From Candidatus Methanomethylophilaceae archaeon (GTDB lineage: Archaea > Thermoplasmatota > Thermoplasmata > Methanomassiliicoccales > Methanomethylophilaceae), in assembly GCA_017475875.1 (NCBI GenBank), contig JAFVET010000108.1, positions 1 through 10,162 of the forward strand: a stretch of 10,162 bases of DNA. Reading direction: 5' to 3'. Below, in pieces: positions 1 to 6,065 of this stretch (positions within the stretch are counted from its first letter, which is position 1; each line of letters starts with the position of its first letter). The translations under genes were made by a program, and so were the position numbers. The notes beneath the pieces are model-generated. The model did no database searches. It was not told where the DNA came from and worked only from the letters and a program-made list of their open reading frames with translations.

Positions 1-288
1 CAGACCTATTCGACCAAAAAGACGGCTCTCGCCGGAATCGAATCGGTCAAAAAGAACGCAGGCTCCGATATCGAGGACCAGACCCTCGCCGAGCCCGTCG
101 CCGTCAAGAACCCCAAGTGGGAGATCTACAACGACAAAGCCGGTGAGTTCCGCTTCAGGCTCAAAGCCTCCAACGGTGAGATAATCCTCGCTTCCCAGGG
201 ATACTCCTCCAAAGCATCCTGCAAGAACGGAATCGAGTCCGTCAAGACCAACGCTCCCGAGGCCGAGGTCGAAGTCCTGGAAGAGTGA
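1..288 (+). CDS. DUF1508/YegP-family protein, C-terminal part (5' end outside window)
   Basis: The first reading frame is open from base 1 to a TGA at 286-288 and gives 95 residues. The sequence shows two related units: a partial first unit ending in TALAGIESVKKNAG and a complete second unit from WEIYNDKAGEFRFRLKA through GIESVKTNAPEA. This is the pattern of the DUF1508 (YegP-like) domain, which commonly occurs as a tandem pair of small beta-beta-alpha units with the phrase 'RFRLKA.NGE.I..S.GY.SK..C.NGIESV'. The molecular function of the family is not established. The protein is acidic at its end (EVEVLEE) and looks complete at the C terminus. It is followed by a strong terminator, so it is the last gene of its transcript. 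Family assignment is confident; the start lies upstream of the window. Confidence 0.88.
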   Translation, partial: QTYSTKKTALAGIESVKKNAGSDIEDQTLAEPVAVKNPKWEIYNDKAGEFRFRLKASNGEIILASQGYSSKASCKNGIESVKTNAPEAEVEVLEE

Positions 289-314
289 TTCTCTCCTTCG
301 ACGGATAAACCAAC

Positions 315-339
315 GCGACGGGTGACCGTCGCTTTTTTC
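315..339 (+). terminator. Hairpin plus T-tract transcription terminator after the DUF1508 gene
   Basis: A perfect 7-bp stem GCGACGG/CCGTCGC (315-321 with 326-332) closes a GTGA tetraloop and is followed directly by six T residues (333-338) and a further pyrimidine-rich stretch. It lies 26 bp after the DUF1508 stop and before the mrp promoter region. Archaeal termination needs mainly the T-tract, so this is likely to end the upstream transcript. Confidence 0.8.
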
Positions 340-416
340 TCTTTCACATTTTTCTTGAGACCTGTTTCGACCGCCCTGTCACGGTAATGCGTGTACGAAG
401 GTCATCCATTGTCGAA

Positions 417-425
417 GAATATAAC
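417..425 (+). promoter_or_regulatory. TATA-like element upstream of mrp
   Basis: GAATATAAC sits about 39 bp before the ATG at 460. With the usual archaeal distance of about 26 bp from the TATA centre to the start site, transcription would begin near 447 and leave a short leader. The stretch around it is AT-rich with low third-position GC. This argues that 391-459 is leader rather than coding sequence. Placement is by eye. Confidence 0.45.
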
Positions 426-459
426 ATGTAAGAATCAATCCCCCGGTTCAGGAAGAAAC

Positions 460-1293
460 ATGTCTGCAGGACCTTTGTTGACGGAAGATTCGATCGAGGA
501 GGAGACCCGCCTCCGTGACACCCTGAACGCCATCAAACACGTGATCGTCGTGATGAGCGGCAAGGGCGGAGTGGGGAAGAGCACCGTGTCCACAAACCTG
601 GCCGCTTCCCTGTCTATGAAGGGTTACCAGACTGGAATCATGGACCTCGACATCACCGGACCCAACATCCCGAAGATGTTCGGGGTCGAGGACGAGCCCC
701 TGACCGCGGAGAACGACCACCTCATACCCGTGACCGTTCCCCCATCCCTCAAGCTCATGTCGATGGCGTTCCTCCTTCCCGACAAGGACTCGCCGGTAAT
801 GTGGCGCGGACCAGTCAAGATGGGTGCCGTACGTCAGTTCATCGAGGACGTGGCGTGGGGTGACCTCGACTACCTCATCATCGACATGCCCCCGGGGACC
901 GGCGACGAAGCCCTGTCCATAGCGCAGCTCATACCCAAGGCTGACGGGATGGTCATTGTCACCACGCCTCAGGACGTGGCGCTGCTCGACAGCAGGAAGT
1001 CGATCGTGTTCTCCGTCCAGGCGGGGATCCCTGTGATCGGTCTCATCGAGAACATGAGCGGATTCGTATGCCCCCACTGCGGAGAGACCATCAATATCTT
1101 CAAGACCGGTGGCGGAGAGAAGGCCTGCAAGGAGATGAACGTCCAGTTCCTCGGCCGTATCCCGCTCGAACCCTCCGTCGTCGAGTCCGGAGACAGCGGC
1201 ATGCCGATGGTCCTCGACCACCCTGATTCGGCTTCAGCGAAGGCGTTCGCTGGAATCGTGGACAAGATCATCAAGACGGTTGAGCAGCGATGA
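460..1293 (+). CDS. Mrp/NBP35-family Fe-S cluster carrier ATPase
   Basis: This is a P-loop ATPase of the Mrp/ApbC/NBP35 group, which binds a [4Fe-4S] cluster at a dimer interface and passes it to apo-proteins in the cytosol. Numbered from the ATG at 460 (277 aa), the deviant Walker A motif SGKGGVGKST is at about 33-42, the switch/Walker B segment DMPPGTGD at about 142-149, and the cluster-bridging pair CPHC at 204-207 in the 'IENMSGFVCPHCG' context. The frame is open up to a GTG at 391, with a TTG at 409 preceded by GAAGGT. I prefer 460 because the upstream codons are AT-rich and a TATA-like element lies at 417-425; the longer form would add one N-terminal Cys. The stop overlaps the next gene's start as ATGA, so the two are probably translationally coupled. 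The downstream NifX-type domain fits metal-cluster handling. Confidence 0.9.
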   Translation: MSAGPLLTEDSIEEETRLRDTLNAIKHVIVVMSGKGGVGKSTVSTNLAASLSMKGYQTGIMDLDITGPNIPKMFGVEDEPLTAENDHLIPVTVPPSLKLMSMAFLLPDKDSPVMWRGPVKMGAVRQFIEDVAWGDLDYLIIDMPPGTGDEALSIAQLIPKADGMVIVTTPQDVALLDSRKSIVFSVQAGIPVIGLIENMSGFVCPHCGETINIFKTGGGEKACKEMNVQFLGRIPLEPSVVESGDSGMPMVLDHPDSASAKAFAGIVDKIIKTVEQR

Positions 1294-2300
1294 AAATATT
1301 GGCCGTTTCTGAAGGGGAATCCCTGGATTCCTACATTGCGGACGATTTCGGGCACGCCCCGTTCTTCCTGCTCGTGGATTCCGATACCCTCGACTATCAC
1401 GTGATAGTGAACGAGTACCGTGATTCCGAGCAGGGTGCGGGTTTCGCCGTAGCCAAGGCCATAGTCTCCATGGGAAACGTCGATACAGTCCTGACGGGCG
1501 GGATCGGCACCCATGGGATGAACATCCTCAGGGAAGGCGGCGTCGACGTTTCCTACGACGAGGACGGGACCGTCGAGGATTGCATACGCGACTACATGCG
1601 CCGTGTGGCCAACCGGTCACACCGAGCGCTTGTCGCCCCATATTATCTTGTGGAGCTGAGGGAGGACCCTGGCGTCGAGTCCCGATGCCAGGACCCTCTC
1701 GGCCAACCATTCCAACCTTTCAGTTCCACCGACGGGACAGAATATGACGTTGGTCCGCGTCGGATATTTTTTCAATATTTCCAATGCGTAATCGAAATCA
1801 CAGTTGTCTGCGACGATGAACTTCAACTGGTCCTTCGTGTCCAAGAGGGAGAGGTTGCGGAATTCCATGCGGTCCTCCATCCCGGAGGACGGACATTTGA
1901 CGTCCATGCTGATCATGAGGTTGCCGTTCCGTGGCAGTGCCGAGAGATCCACGGACCCGTTGGTCTCCAGGACAACCTTCTTTCCCATCGAGAGCAGTAT
2001 GTCAAGCAGTTCCGGCATATCGCGTTGGAGCATGGGTTCCCCGCCGGTGACGCAGACGTTCACTGTTCTCCCGACCTTGCCGACCACGGTCTCCACGTCC
2101 ATCTCCTCCCCGCCGTCGAACGCATAGTCCGTGTCGCACCACGCGCAACGCAGGTTGCAACCGACGGTTCTTATGAACACGGTGGGGGCACCCATCATGA
2201 GCCCCTCTCCCTGCAGGGAACGGAATATCTCGCAGATCCTCATGTCACTCGTACTCGATCTCGTCGCGGTAGCCCGCTTCTTCGAACCCTTTCAATCTGA
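1290..2300 (+). CDS. NifX/NifB-C-type cofactor-binding domain protein; frame lacks a stop before convergent queE and reads antisense to it
   Basis: The first ~105 residues resemble the dinitrogenase Fe-Mo cofactor-binding domain (Pfam Nitro_FeMo-Co, PF02579). They start MKILAVSEGESLDSYIADDF, contain HAPFFLLVD, and have the typical 'VDTVLTGGIGTHGMNILREGGVDV' segment with a GGIG turn. Small proteins of this type bind metal clusters and often sit beside Mrp/NBP35 genes, as here, where the ATG overlaps the mrp stop. The domain is complete by about base 1600 and such proteins normally end there. Instead there is no in-frame stop before the convergent queE terminus at 1617, and the frame continues codon-for-codon antisense to queE until TGA at 2298-2300 (336 aa in all). 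Residues after ~109 have no family character and are probably not functional. CGA at 1623 or TCA at 1617 could each be a stop with one base change. Function of the N-terminal domain is likely; the formal C terminus is doubtful. Confidence 0.6.
   Translation: MKILAVSEGESLDSYIADDFGHAPFFLLVDSDTLDYHVIVNEYRDSEQGAGFAVAKAIVSMGNVDTVLTGGIGTHGMNILREGGVDVSYDEDGTVEDCIRDYMRRVANRSHRALVAPYYLVELREDPGVESRCQDPLGQPFQPFSSTDGTEYDVGPRRIFFQYFQCVIEITVVCDDELQLVLRVQEGEVAEFHAVLHPGGRTFDVHADHEVAVPWQCREIHGPVGLQDNLLSHREQYVKQFRHIALEHGFPAGDADVHCSPDLADHGLHVHLLPAVERIVRVAPRATQVATDGSYEHGGGTHHEPLSLQGTEYLADPHVTRTRSRRGSPLLRTLSI
1617..2243 (-). CDS. queE: 7-carboxy-7-deazaguanine synthase (QueE), radical SAM
   Basis: QueE is a radical-SAM enzyme that converts 6-carboxytetrahydropterin to 7-carboxy-7-deazaguanine, the second step specific to preQ0 synthesis; in archaea preQ0 feeds archaeosine in tRNA. 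The 208-aa product starts MRICEIFRSLQGEG, the usual QueE N terminus. Cluster-binding cysteines form C29-x3-C33-x2-C36 (CNLRCAWC); this C-x3-C-x2-C spacing is the classical radical-SAM form. The SAM-binding GGEP is at 67-70, and the C terminus 'LPQLHKIIWGDKRSV' is the family's usual ending, so the gene is full length. The ATG begins one base after the queC stop, indicating cotranscription as the last gene of the run. The + strand NifX-like frame runs antisense through all of it. Confidence 0.95.
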   Translation of the reverse strand: MRICEIFRSLQGEGLMMGAPTVFIRTVGCNLRCAWCDTDYAFDGGEEMDVETVVGKVGRTVNVCVTGGEPMLQRDMPELLDILLSMGKKVVLETNGSVDLSALPRNGNLMISMDVKCPSSGMEDRMEFRNLSLLDTKDQLKFIVADNCDFDYALEILKKYPTRTNVIFCPVGGTERLEWLAERVLASGLDARVLPQLHKIIWGDKRSV

Positions 2301-2910
2301 GGCGGCACGAATCGCAATGTCCGCAGGCTTTTTCCCCACCGTTGTAACACGACCAGGTGAGTTCGAGCGGTGCTCCGAGCCTCTTCCCCCTGCGGACGAT
2401 GTCCGCCTTGGAATCGTGGAGAATGGGCGTCATGATTTTGATCGGATTGCCTTCCACGCCCGCTTTAGTTCCTTTCCTGAGAGTCTCCTGGAACGATTCG
2501 AAGAATTCGGGACGGCAGTCTGGATATCCCGAGTAATCGACCACGTTGGCGCCTATGTATATCCTGTCGGCGTCGATGGATTCGCAGAGTCCGGCCGCGA
2601 TGCTCAGGAACACTATGTTCCTGGCAGGGACGTAGGTTATCGGTATCGACGAGTCGAGCTTTCCCTCACGGTCCATCGGGACGTCGATGTCTTCGCGGGT
2701 CAGAGCGGATCTGAACGATGTCAGGTCGAGGTCCACCACGACGTGCTGCACCCCGTAATGGTCGCAGACGGCCTGTGCGGAACGCAGCTCTTTGGTGTGG
2801 CGCTGCCCGTATCTGAAGCTGAGCGCGGTAACCTCGCACCCGTCGGCCAGGGCCTGGGCGAGGGTGGTCGTGGAATCGAGCCCACCGGAAAGGAGGACGA
2901 CCGCCCTCAT
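2245..2910 (-). CDS. queC: 7-cyano-7-deazaguanine synthase (QueC)
   Basis: QueC is an ATP-dependent amidoligase/dehydratase that makes preQ0 from 7-carboxy-7-deazaguanine and ammonia. The 221-aa product begins MRAVVLLSGGLDSTTT, with the PP-loop SGGLDST at 8-14. It has the family segments ITYVPARNIVFLS at about 91-103 and VDYSGYPDCRPEF at about 124-136, and a zinc-binding set C188, C196, C199, C202 in 'WSCYNGGEKACGHCDSC'. The frame is open further upstream to about 3030, but that stretch is antigenic noise in another frame of queD, so I start at the ATG at 2908-2910. This ATG overlaps the queD stop as ATGA, a sign of translational coupling. Confidence 0.96.
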   Translation of the reverse strand: MRAVVLLSGGLDSTTTLAQALADGCEVTALSFRYGQRHTKELRSAQAVCDHYGVQHVVVDLDLTSFRSALTREDIDVPMDREGKLDSSIPITYVPARNIVFLSIAAGLCESIDADRIYIGANVVDYSGYPDCRPEFFESFQETLRKGTKAGVEGNPIKIMTPILHDSKADIVRRGKRLGAPLELTWSCYNGGEKACGHCDSCRLRLKGFEEAGYRDEIEYE

Positions 2911-3383
2911 CTTAGCGTCTCCGTGTACCATGCGGTCTGTCCGCGTTCCTCGTCGAGTCCTATGGAGACCGACCTGACGTTGTCCGGGAAATCGATCTCG
3001 GAGACCATCCTCAAAGTCATCATCCTGCACATCTCCTCGGCCGTAGTGGTGGGGATGTCCAGGAGGGTGACGTCCTCGCGGGGGAACACGTATCTCTTGC
3101 AGCCGTTGACGGCCTCGACGGAATTCTCGGTCACGGTCAGGTGCACCTCGTCGGACTTCGTGGGGAGCAGCGTGCGGTGGTCGACCTCGTCGATCATCTC
3201 CCTGAGCTTCCTCTTCAGGACGACGAAATCCATGATCATGCCGTCCTGCCCTATGTCACCTTCCAGGCGGAGCCTGACGATGTACGAATGTCCGTGGAGT
3301 CTCGAGCACTTCTCGTGTCTCGGTATGAAGTGGCACGCGGAGAACCTTATGCCCGAATATCCACCGTCAATCTCTAGTAACAT
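2907..3383 (-). CDS. queD: 6-carboxytetrahydropterin synthase (QueD/PTPS family)
   Basis: QueD converts 7,8-dihydroneopterin triphosphate to 6-carboxytetrahydropterin, the entry step to 7-deazaguanines. The 158-aa product shows the zinc ligands H18 (FSACHF) and H30/H32 in LHGHSY, the catalytic Cys26 in KCSRLHGH, a DFVVLKRKL segment at about 52-60, the DH pair at 68-69, and a late acidic segment LDEERGQTAWY. A Cys in the C-x3-HGH setting is the QueD type. With queC and queE directly downstream, preQ0 synthesis is a much better reading than biopterin or folate synthesis. The start overlaps the end of mtxX by 17 bp, so the genes are cotranscribed. Confidence 0.95.
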   Translation of the reverse strand: MLLEIDGGYSGIRFSACHFIPRHEKCSRLHGHSYIVRLRLEGDIGQDGMIMDFVVLKRKLREMIDEVDHRTLLPTKSDEVHLTVTENSVEAVNGCKRYVFPREDVTLLDIPTTTAEEMCRMMTLRMVSEIDFPDNVRSVSIGLDEERGQTAWYTETLR

Positions 3384-4170
3384 GCGAATCCTCCGATAGT
3401 CTCATTGCCAGGGCGATCGAGTCCCTGTAATCTGTTTTTGCGCGGGATGTATCGATGAACACCTTGTCCACGTTGATGGCTGGTGCCCCCAGTGAACGGA
3501 GACCTCCGATGAAATGGAGCGATCTGAAAAGCATGTTTCCGATGATGCCGTCCTGTGCGAGTATTATGTCCGCTTCCTTGACCGCGTTCTCCACCAGTAT
3601 CTGAGCGTGGTAAGCGTCGTATCCGCGACCGTTGAGCTCCTTGGCCAACGCACGTGCGGAGTCGATGCTGCGGTCGACCACCTTGCAGCGCCCGACGTCC
3701 TCGCACCTTCCTCCGGAGAGTATGGCGATCCTGTCGCCCATCCCGACTTTCCTCGCAAGGTCCGCTGACCTCATGGCGATATCCAGTCTCTGTTCCTCGC
3801 TCCACCCCTCGTCGATGCCGACCGGTGCCAGAATGAACAGTTTGCCTCCGGGAGGTTCGAGGAATACGACGCGTTCCAGACCTTTGACGCCGAGACGGCT
3901 TTTGAGAATCGGCAGGAGCATCGCCGAGGACATGTCCCCACGTACGGCGGCATCTATGTTGCCGGCGGCGAGGTCGTCCACCAGTTCGTGAGGGTCGTTG
4001 TATATGGTGATGTCGTGGCCTTCCATGGCGAGGACGCTGCGTTCGACGTTGCCGTCGCTGGTCCCGCGGCCTATTCCGACCCTGACCTGTGGGAGCTTTC
4101 CGCAGAGCAGGGTCTTGGATGTGAACATGGGACTCCGTAACATGTCCTTATAATAAGAGTGTTGCATCAT
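3367..4170 (-). CDS. mtxX: MtxX-type protein (methanogenesis marker protein 4), phosphate acyltransferase-like fold
   Basis: The 267-aa product resembles the MtxX / methanogenesis marker 4 family, a group restricted largely to methanogens and related to the phosphate acetyl/butyryltransferase fold. Its biochemical role is not established. Recognisable stretches are VRVGIGRGTSDGNVERSVLAM, 'NIDAAVRGDMSSAMLLP', 'FILAPVGIDEGW', 'RIAILSGGRCEDVGR', 'EADIILAQDGIIGNMLFRSLHFIGG' and the end 'APAINVDKVFIDTSRAKTDYRDSIALAMRL'. No membrane segment is seen. It starts 9 bp after the dph2 stop if the ATG at 4170 is used. ATGs at 4167, 4143 and 4128 are also in frame. A TATA-like TTATTATAAG around 4148-4157 would place a start site near 4126, so a leaderless start at 4128 (253 aa) is a real alternative. 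It lies in a translation and tRNA-modification operon. Confidence 0.85.
   Translation of the reverse strand: MMQHSYYKDMLRSPMFTSKTLLCGKLPQVRVGIGRGTSDGNVERSVLAMEGHDITIYNDPHELVDDLAAGNIDAAVRGDMSSAMLLPILKSRLGVKGLERVVFLEPPGGKLFILAPVGIDEGWSEEQRLDIAMRSADLARKVGMGDRIAILSGGRCEDVGRCKVVDRSIDSARALAKELNGRGYDAYHAQILVENAVKEADIILAQDGIIGNMLFRSLHFIGGLRSLGAPAINVDKVFIDTSRAKTDYRDSIALAMRLSEDSHVTRD
4148..4157 (-). promoter_or_regulatory. Possible internal TATA element before mtxX
   Basis: On the - strand TTATTATAAG stands out in an otherwise GC-rich coding run, immediately after the dph2 stop. At the normal archaeal spacing it would start transcription near 4126, next to an in-frame ATG at 4128. It could let mtxX-queDCE be expressed apart from rpl10e-dph2. 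Only sequence likeness supports this. Confidence 0.35.
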
Positions 4171-4179
4171 CCGAGTTCG

Positions 4180-5163
4180 TCAGGCGTTGCGTATCTGGTC
4201 GAACAGGTAATCGTCCCAGGCCCTTTCACCCAGCGCTATCTCCAGTTCGGGTACTGTGAGCATCGGACGGTCGTAGCGCGCCGAATCATCGAGGGCGATC
4301 CTGGGACATGCGGTATTCACATAGGCGTCGACACGGTAGGACATCAGCGCCATGGGGTTGATCTCCTCCATGAGCGCGACGTATCCGTTCAGCCCGTGTC
4401 TCTTCAGCATCTCCTCCGCAACCTTCGCAGAATCCATCCTCTTCTGACCTATCTTCGTGCTGACGATTATGAGGAAATCATGTGCATCGCGCGCCCCTTG
4501 GATGGCGGCGAACCGTTTCCTCAAGAGGCGGTCCCTAGTCGGACCCATATCCCTCAGGTCGCCTGTAATCGGATCCAGTACGATGACCGGTTTGGACGTA
4601 CCTAGGGCGGCGGCCAACGGGTGGAAGTCACCCTCGCCTACGAACAGATAGGAGTCGACTTCGTCGTCTATCGATTCGGCAGCGGTGCAGTTGCATCCGA
4701 GCACCTGGCCGGGGTGGCATATTCTGCGGTCTCCGGAGCCTATCACCGCTTCCCTCCCATGGTTCGAGAAGAATTCCTTGACGATCGGGAGAAGGTCCAG
4801 ATATTGTATCGTCGCCAGCAAACCCACTTTTCCGGAAACGGAACCGAGGATGGGGCCTAAGTCCGGGAGTTCCCCTTTCCATCTCGATTCTATGTACAGT
4901 ACCGTCCGGTCGTCTCCCTGGGCGGGGATGGGGGAATGTCCGAAATGCACCAGGGCATCCGTGACGCCGTGGTGGTCGAAAAGATCGCAGGCACCGTAAC
5001 AGGGGTAGCCGACGATCACGCAATGTACTCCAGTTTTCTCAGTTAGGTAAAGCGATACCTCAGCGGCCCTTATCTTCAATCCTTCGGGCAGCTGGAGGGC
5101 GACGGAGGCATAGCCTCCGTCGCGAATCCACGCAACGATGCGGTCAAGTTCGAAATCGAACAT
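4180..5163 (-). CDS. dph2: Diphthamide synthase Dph2 (2-(3-amino-3-carboxypropyl)histidine synthase)
   Basis: Archaeal Dph2 is a homodimeric [4Fe-4S] enzyme that cleaves S-adenosylmethionine to transfer the 3-amino-3-carboxypropyl group to the target histidine of elongation factor 2, the first step of diphthamide. The 327-aa product has the three regions expected to hold cluster cysteines: PCYGACD (C55, C59), GQVLGCNC (C157, C159) and NTACPRIALDD (C286). C59, C157 or C159, and C286 correspond to the three ligands known from the archaeal enzyme. Other family segments are VALQLPEGLK at 21-30, GHSPIP at about 75-80 and FVGEGDFHPLAAAL at about 174-187. Its ATG directly abuts the TAA of rpl10e with no gap, so it follows a ribosomal protein in one transcript. 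Length is normal for archaeal Dph2. Confidence 0.94.
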   Translation of the reverse strand: MFDFELDRIVAWIRDGGYASVALQLPEGLKIRAAEVSLYLTEKTGVHCVIVGYPCYGACDLFDHHGVTDALVHFGHSPIPAQGDDRTVLYIESRWKGELPDLGPILGSVSGKVGLLATIQYLDLLPIVKEFFSNHGREAVIGSGDRRICHPGQVLGCNCTAAESIDDEVDSYLFVGEGDFHPLAAALGTSKPVIVLDPITGDLRDMGPTRDRLLRKRFAAIQGARDAHDFLIIVSTKIGQKRMDSAKVAEEMLKRHGLNGYVALMEEINPMALMSYRVDAYVNTACPRIALDDSARYDRPMLTVPELEIALGERAWDDYLFDQIRNA

Positions 5164-5682
5164 TTACCTGACGTATTCCTGTCCCTTCTCGATGTCGATG
5201 TAGCAGGGGGACGGGAATTTCATGGATGCTCTCCAGAGTGCATCCTTGGCGACGGCCACCTTGTCCACGGGGACGCGGACGGTGAGGATGGCCTGGTTGC
5301 GCTCGAGCCTGGCAGCCGTTCCGACGGTCTTTCCGAAGCCCTGACGCATTCCACTCGAGACACGGTCCGCTCCTGCTCCGGTAGCGAGCTTGTTCTCCCT
5401 GAGGACGACGTGGGGGTAAGCCCTGACGGTCATGTGGTAGTTGGCGGTACCGCACTGTCCGTTGAGGACCTTGTTGGCCGCGATACGGCCGGCCTCGATG
5501 GAGGTGTGCCTGACCTGGACGCGGTTCTTGACTTTCAGAGTGAGGGTAACGGGGAACTCGTCCCTGAGGTTACCCATCTCATACTGGCTGACCCTGCTGG
5601 CAGGGACACCGCCCATATATTCGCGGCGGGTGTACGCCTGTCCCTTGATCTGTCTGTACATCGATGCGGGCTTTCTTACCAT
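5164..5682 (-). CDS. rpl10e: 50S ribosomal protein L10e (uL16 family)
   Basis: This is the archaeal/eukaryotic L10e (uL16) protein of the large ribosomal subunit, near the peptidyl transferase centre and the 5S rRNA side. The product starts MVRKPASMYRQIKGQAYTRR and contains EYMGGVPASR, RAYPHVVLRENK and GADRVSSGMRQGFGKTVGT, all characteristic of the family, and ends KGQEYVR (172 aa, normal length). The frame also has GTG at 5691 and ATG at 5688. I choose ATG 5682 because GGTGAT, a good match to the 16S rRNA tail, lies just upstream at the right distance and the family begins M(V/A)RKPA. It appears to head the transcript rpl10e-dph2-mtxX-queDCE. Confidence 0.96.
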   Translation of the reverse strand: MVRKPASMYRQIKGQAYTRREYMGGVPASRVSQYEMGNLRDEFPVTLTLKVKNRVQVRHTSIEAGRIAANKVLNGQCGTANYHMTVRAYPHVVLRENKLATGAGADRVSSGMRQGFGKTVGTAARLERNQAILTVRVPVDKVAVAKDALWRASMKFPSPCYIDIEKGQEYVR

Positions 5683-5707
5683 TTGCATCACCTGTTGTGA
5701 ATCTGAT

Positions 5708-5742
5708 GAGCACCCATTCTACGAGGTAGAACGTATGGGCTC
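5708..5742 (-). promoter_or_regulatory. Hairpin in the predicted rpl10e leader
   Basis: On the - strand the segments GAGC, CCAT and TCTAC (5742 down to 5726) pair with GTAGA, ATGG and GCTC (5722 down to 5708). This gives about 13 base pairs around a CTC loop, with a 4-nt bulge (ACGT) on one side and a 2-nt bulge (GT) on the other. The hairpin starts where transcription is predicted to begin and ends about 25 nt before the rpl10e ATG. It may protect the 5' end or act as a translational control site; no family is recognised. Confidence 0.45.
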
Positions 5743-5762
5743 GATACGTCGCCGATTACTAT

Positions 5763-5779
5763 CATATTAATAATGGTTT
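5763..5779 (-). promoter_or_regulatory. rpl10e: BRE/TATA-like promoter of the rpl10e operon
   Basis: The - strand reads a purine-rich AAACC (BRE-like, 5779-5775) followed by ATTATTAATATG. The TATA centre is near 5766, which predicts a start site at about 5740 and a leader of nearly 60 nt. It is the only AT-rich block between the leader and the + strand elements. Assigned by position and composition. Confidence 0.5.
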
Positions 5780-5865
5780 CGCGAATTTCACGACCCGTAT
5801 CGTCGCTGAAACGTTCATGCCTGACGATAGTTGTGCCAAGTATCCCGTTTGTCCCTGTGATAGCA

Positions 5866-5875
5866 TATAATATAT
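5866..5875 (+). promoter_or_regulatory. Strong TATA-like element in the divergent region
   Basis: TATAATATAT is the best TATA-like string in the window after that of rnp4. Standard spacing predicts a start site near 5896-5898, right before GGTGAT (5899-5904) and the ATG at 5910. It probably drives the unknown gene downstream, either as an extended protein from 5910 or through a leader containing a small ORF. Confidence 0.5.
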
Positions 5876-5899
5876 CAATATGGAAGCAGGGGGCGCGCG

Positions 5900-6034
5900 G
5901 TGATTGCGGATGGGTACGTACGTTATCCTGTTGACGACGTTCATCCGAATCAGTCCGCGGTTCGCCGTCGTGAGTGGAAACATACATGTGGAACGATGTC
6001 GCAGCGGTTGCTTCAGTCGCAGATTCTTGGTTAA
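5900..6034 (+). CDS. Possible 44-aa micro-ORF (weak)
   Basis: A GTG at 5900, close to the start site predicted from the TATA at 5866-5875, opens a 44-residue frame beginning (M)IADGYVRYPVDDVHPN and ending LLQSQILG at TAA 6032-6034. The product would be basic and soluble, with one Cys. I recognise no family. Third-position GC is near 50 percent, well below real genes here, and the frame overlaps the possible N-terminal extension of the next gene. Listed so that it is not lost; it may be chance. Confidence 0.15.
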   Translation: MIADGYVRYPVDDVHPNQSAVRRREWKHTCGTMSQRLLQSQILG

Positions 6035-6043
6035 CATTTTATT
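6034..6043 (+). promoter_or_regulatory. TATA-like element before the 334-aa gene
   Basis: ACATTTTATT is centred about 27 bp before the ATG at 6066, the spacing expected for a leaderless archaeal transcript beginning at the ATG itself. It is a weaker TATA match than 5866-5875. Confidence 0.35.
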
Positions 6044-6065
6044 CGCGTTCGCATGTATACTGTCG

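Larger units (their letters stand above)
5780..6065. other. Gene-poor divergent region with promoter-like blocks
   Basis: Between the rpl10e promoter and the ATG at 6066 I find no tRNA, rRNA or recognisable protein. It holds a strong + strand TATA-like block at 5866-5875, a GGTGAT at 5899-5904 before an ATG at 5910 that is in frame with the 6066 gene, and a separate 44-codon frame from a GTG at 5900 to TAA at 6032-6034. A second TATA-like block is at 6034-6043. Third-position GC in both frames is lower than in the neighbouring genes. Confidence 0.5.

Noticed and set aside
448..1221. 257-codon open frame on the - strand opposite mrp
   Set aside because: It is codon-aligned with mrp, so it is open only because mrp avoids TTA, CTA and TCA codons. 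The product has no family character.
2911..3030. N-terminal extension of queC
   Set aside because: It overlaps the queD coding region in another frame; QueC proteins begin just before the SGGLDST loop, which fits the ATG at 2908-2910.
2131..3399. 422-codon + strand frame across queE, queC and queD
   Set aside because: Antisense to three well-supported genes, with a low-complexity, His/Val/Asp-rich translation typical of shadow frames.
5692..6065. tRNA or other classical RNA gene in the divergent gap
   Set aside because: I looked for a T-arm GGTTCRA motif with matching acceptor stems on both strands and found none convincing.
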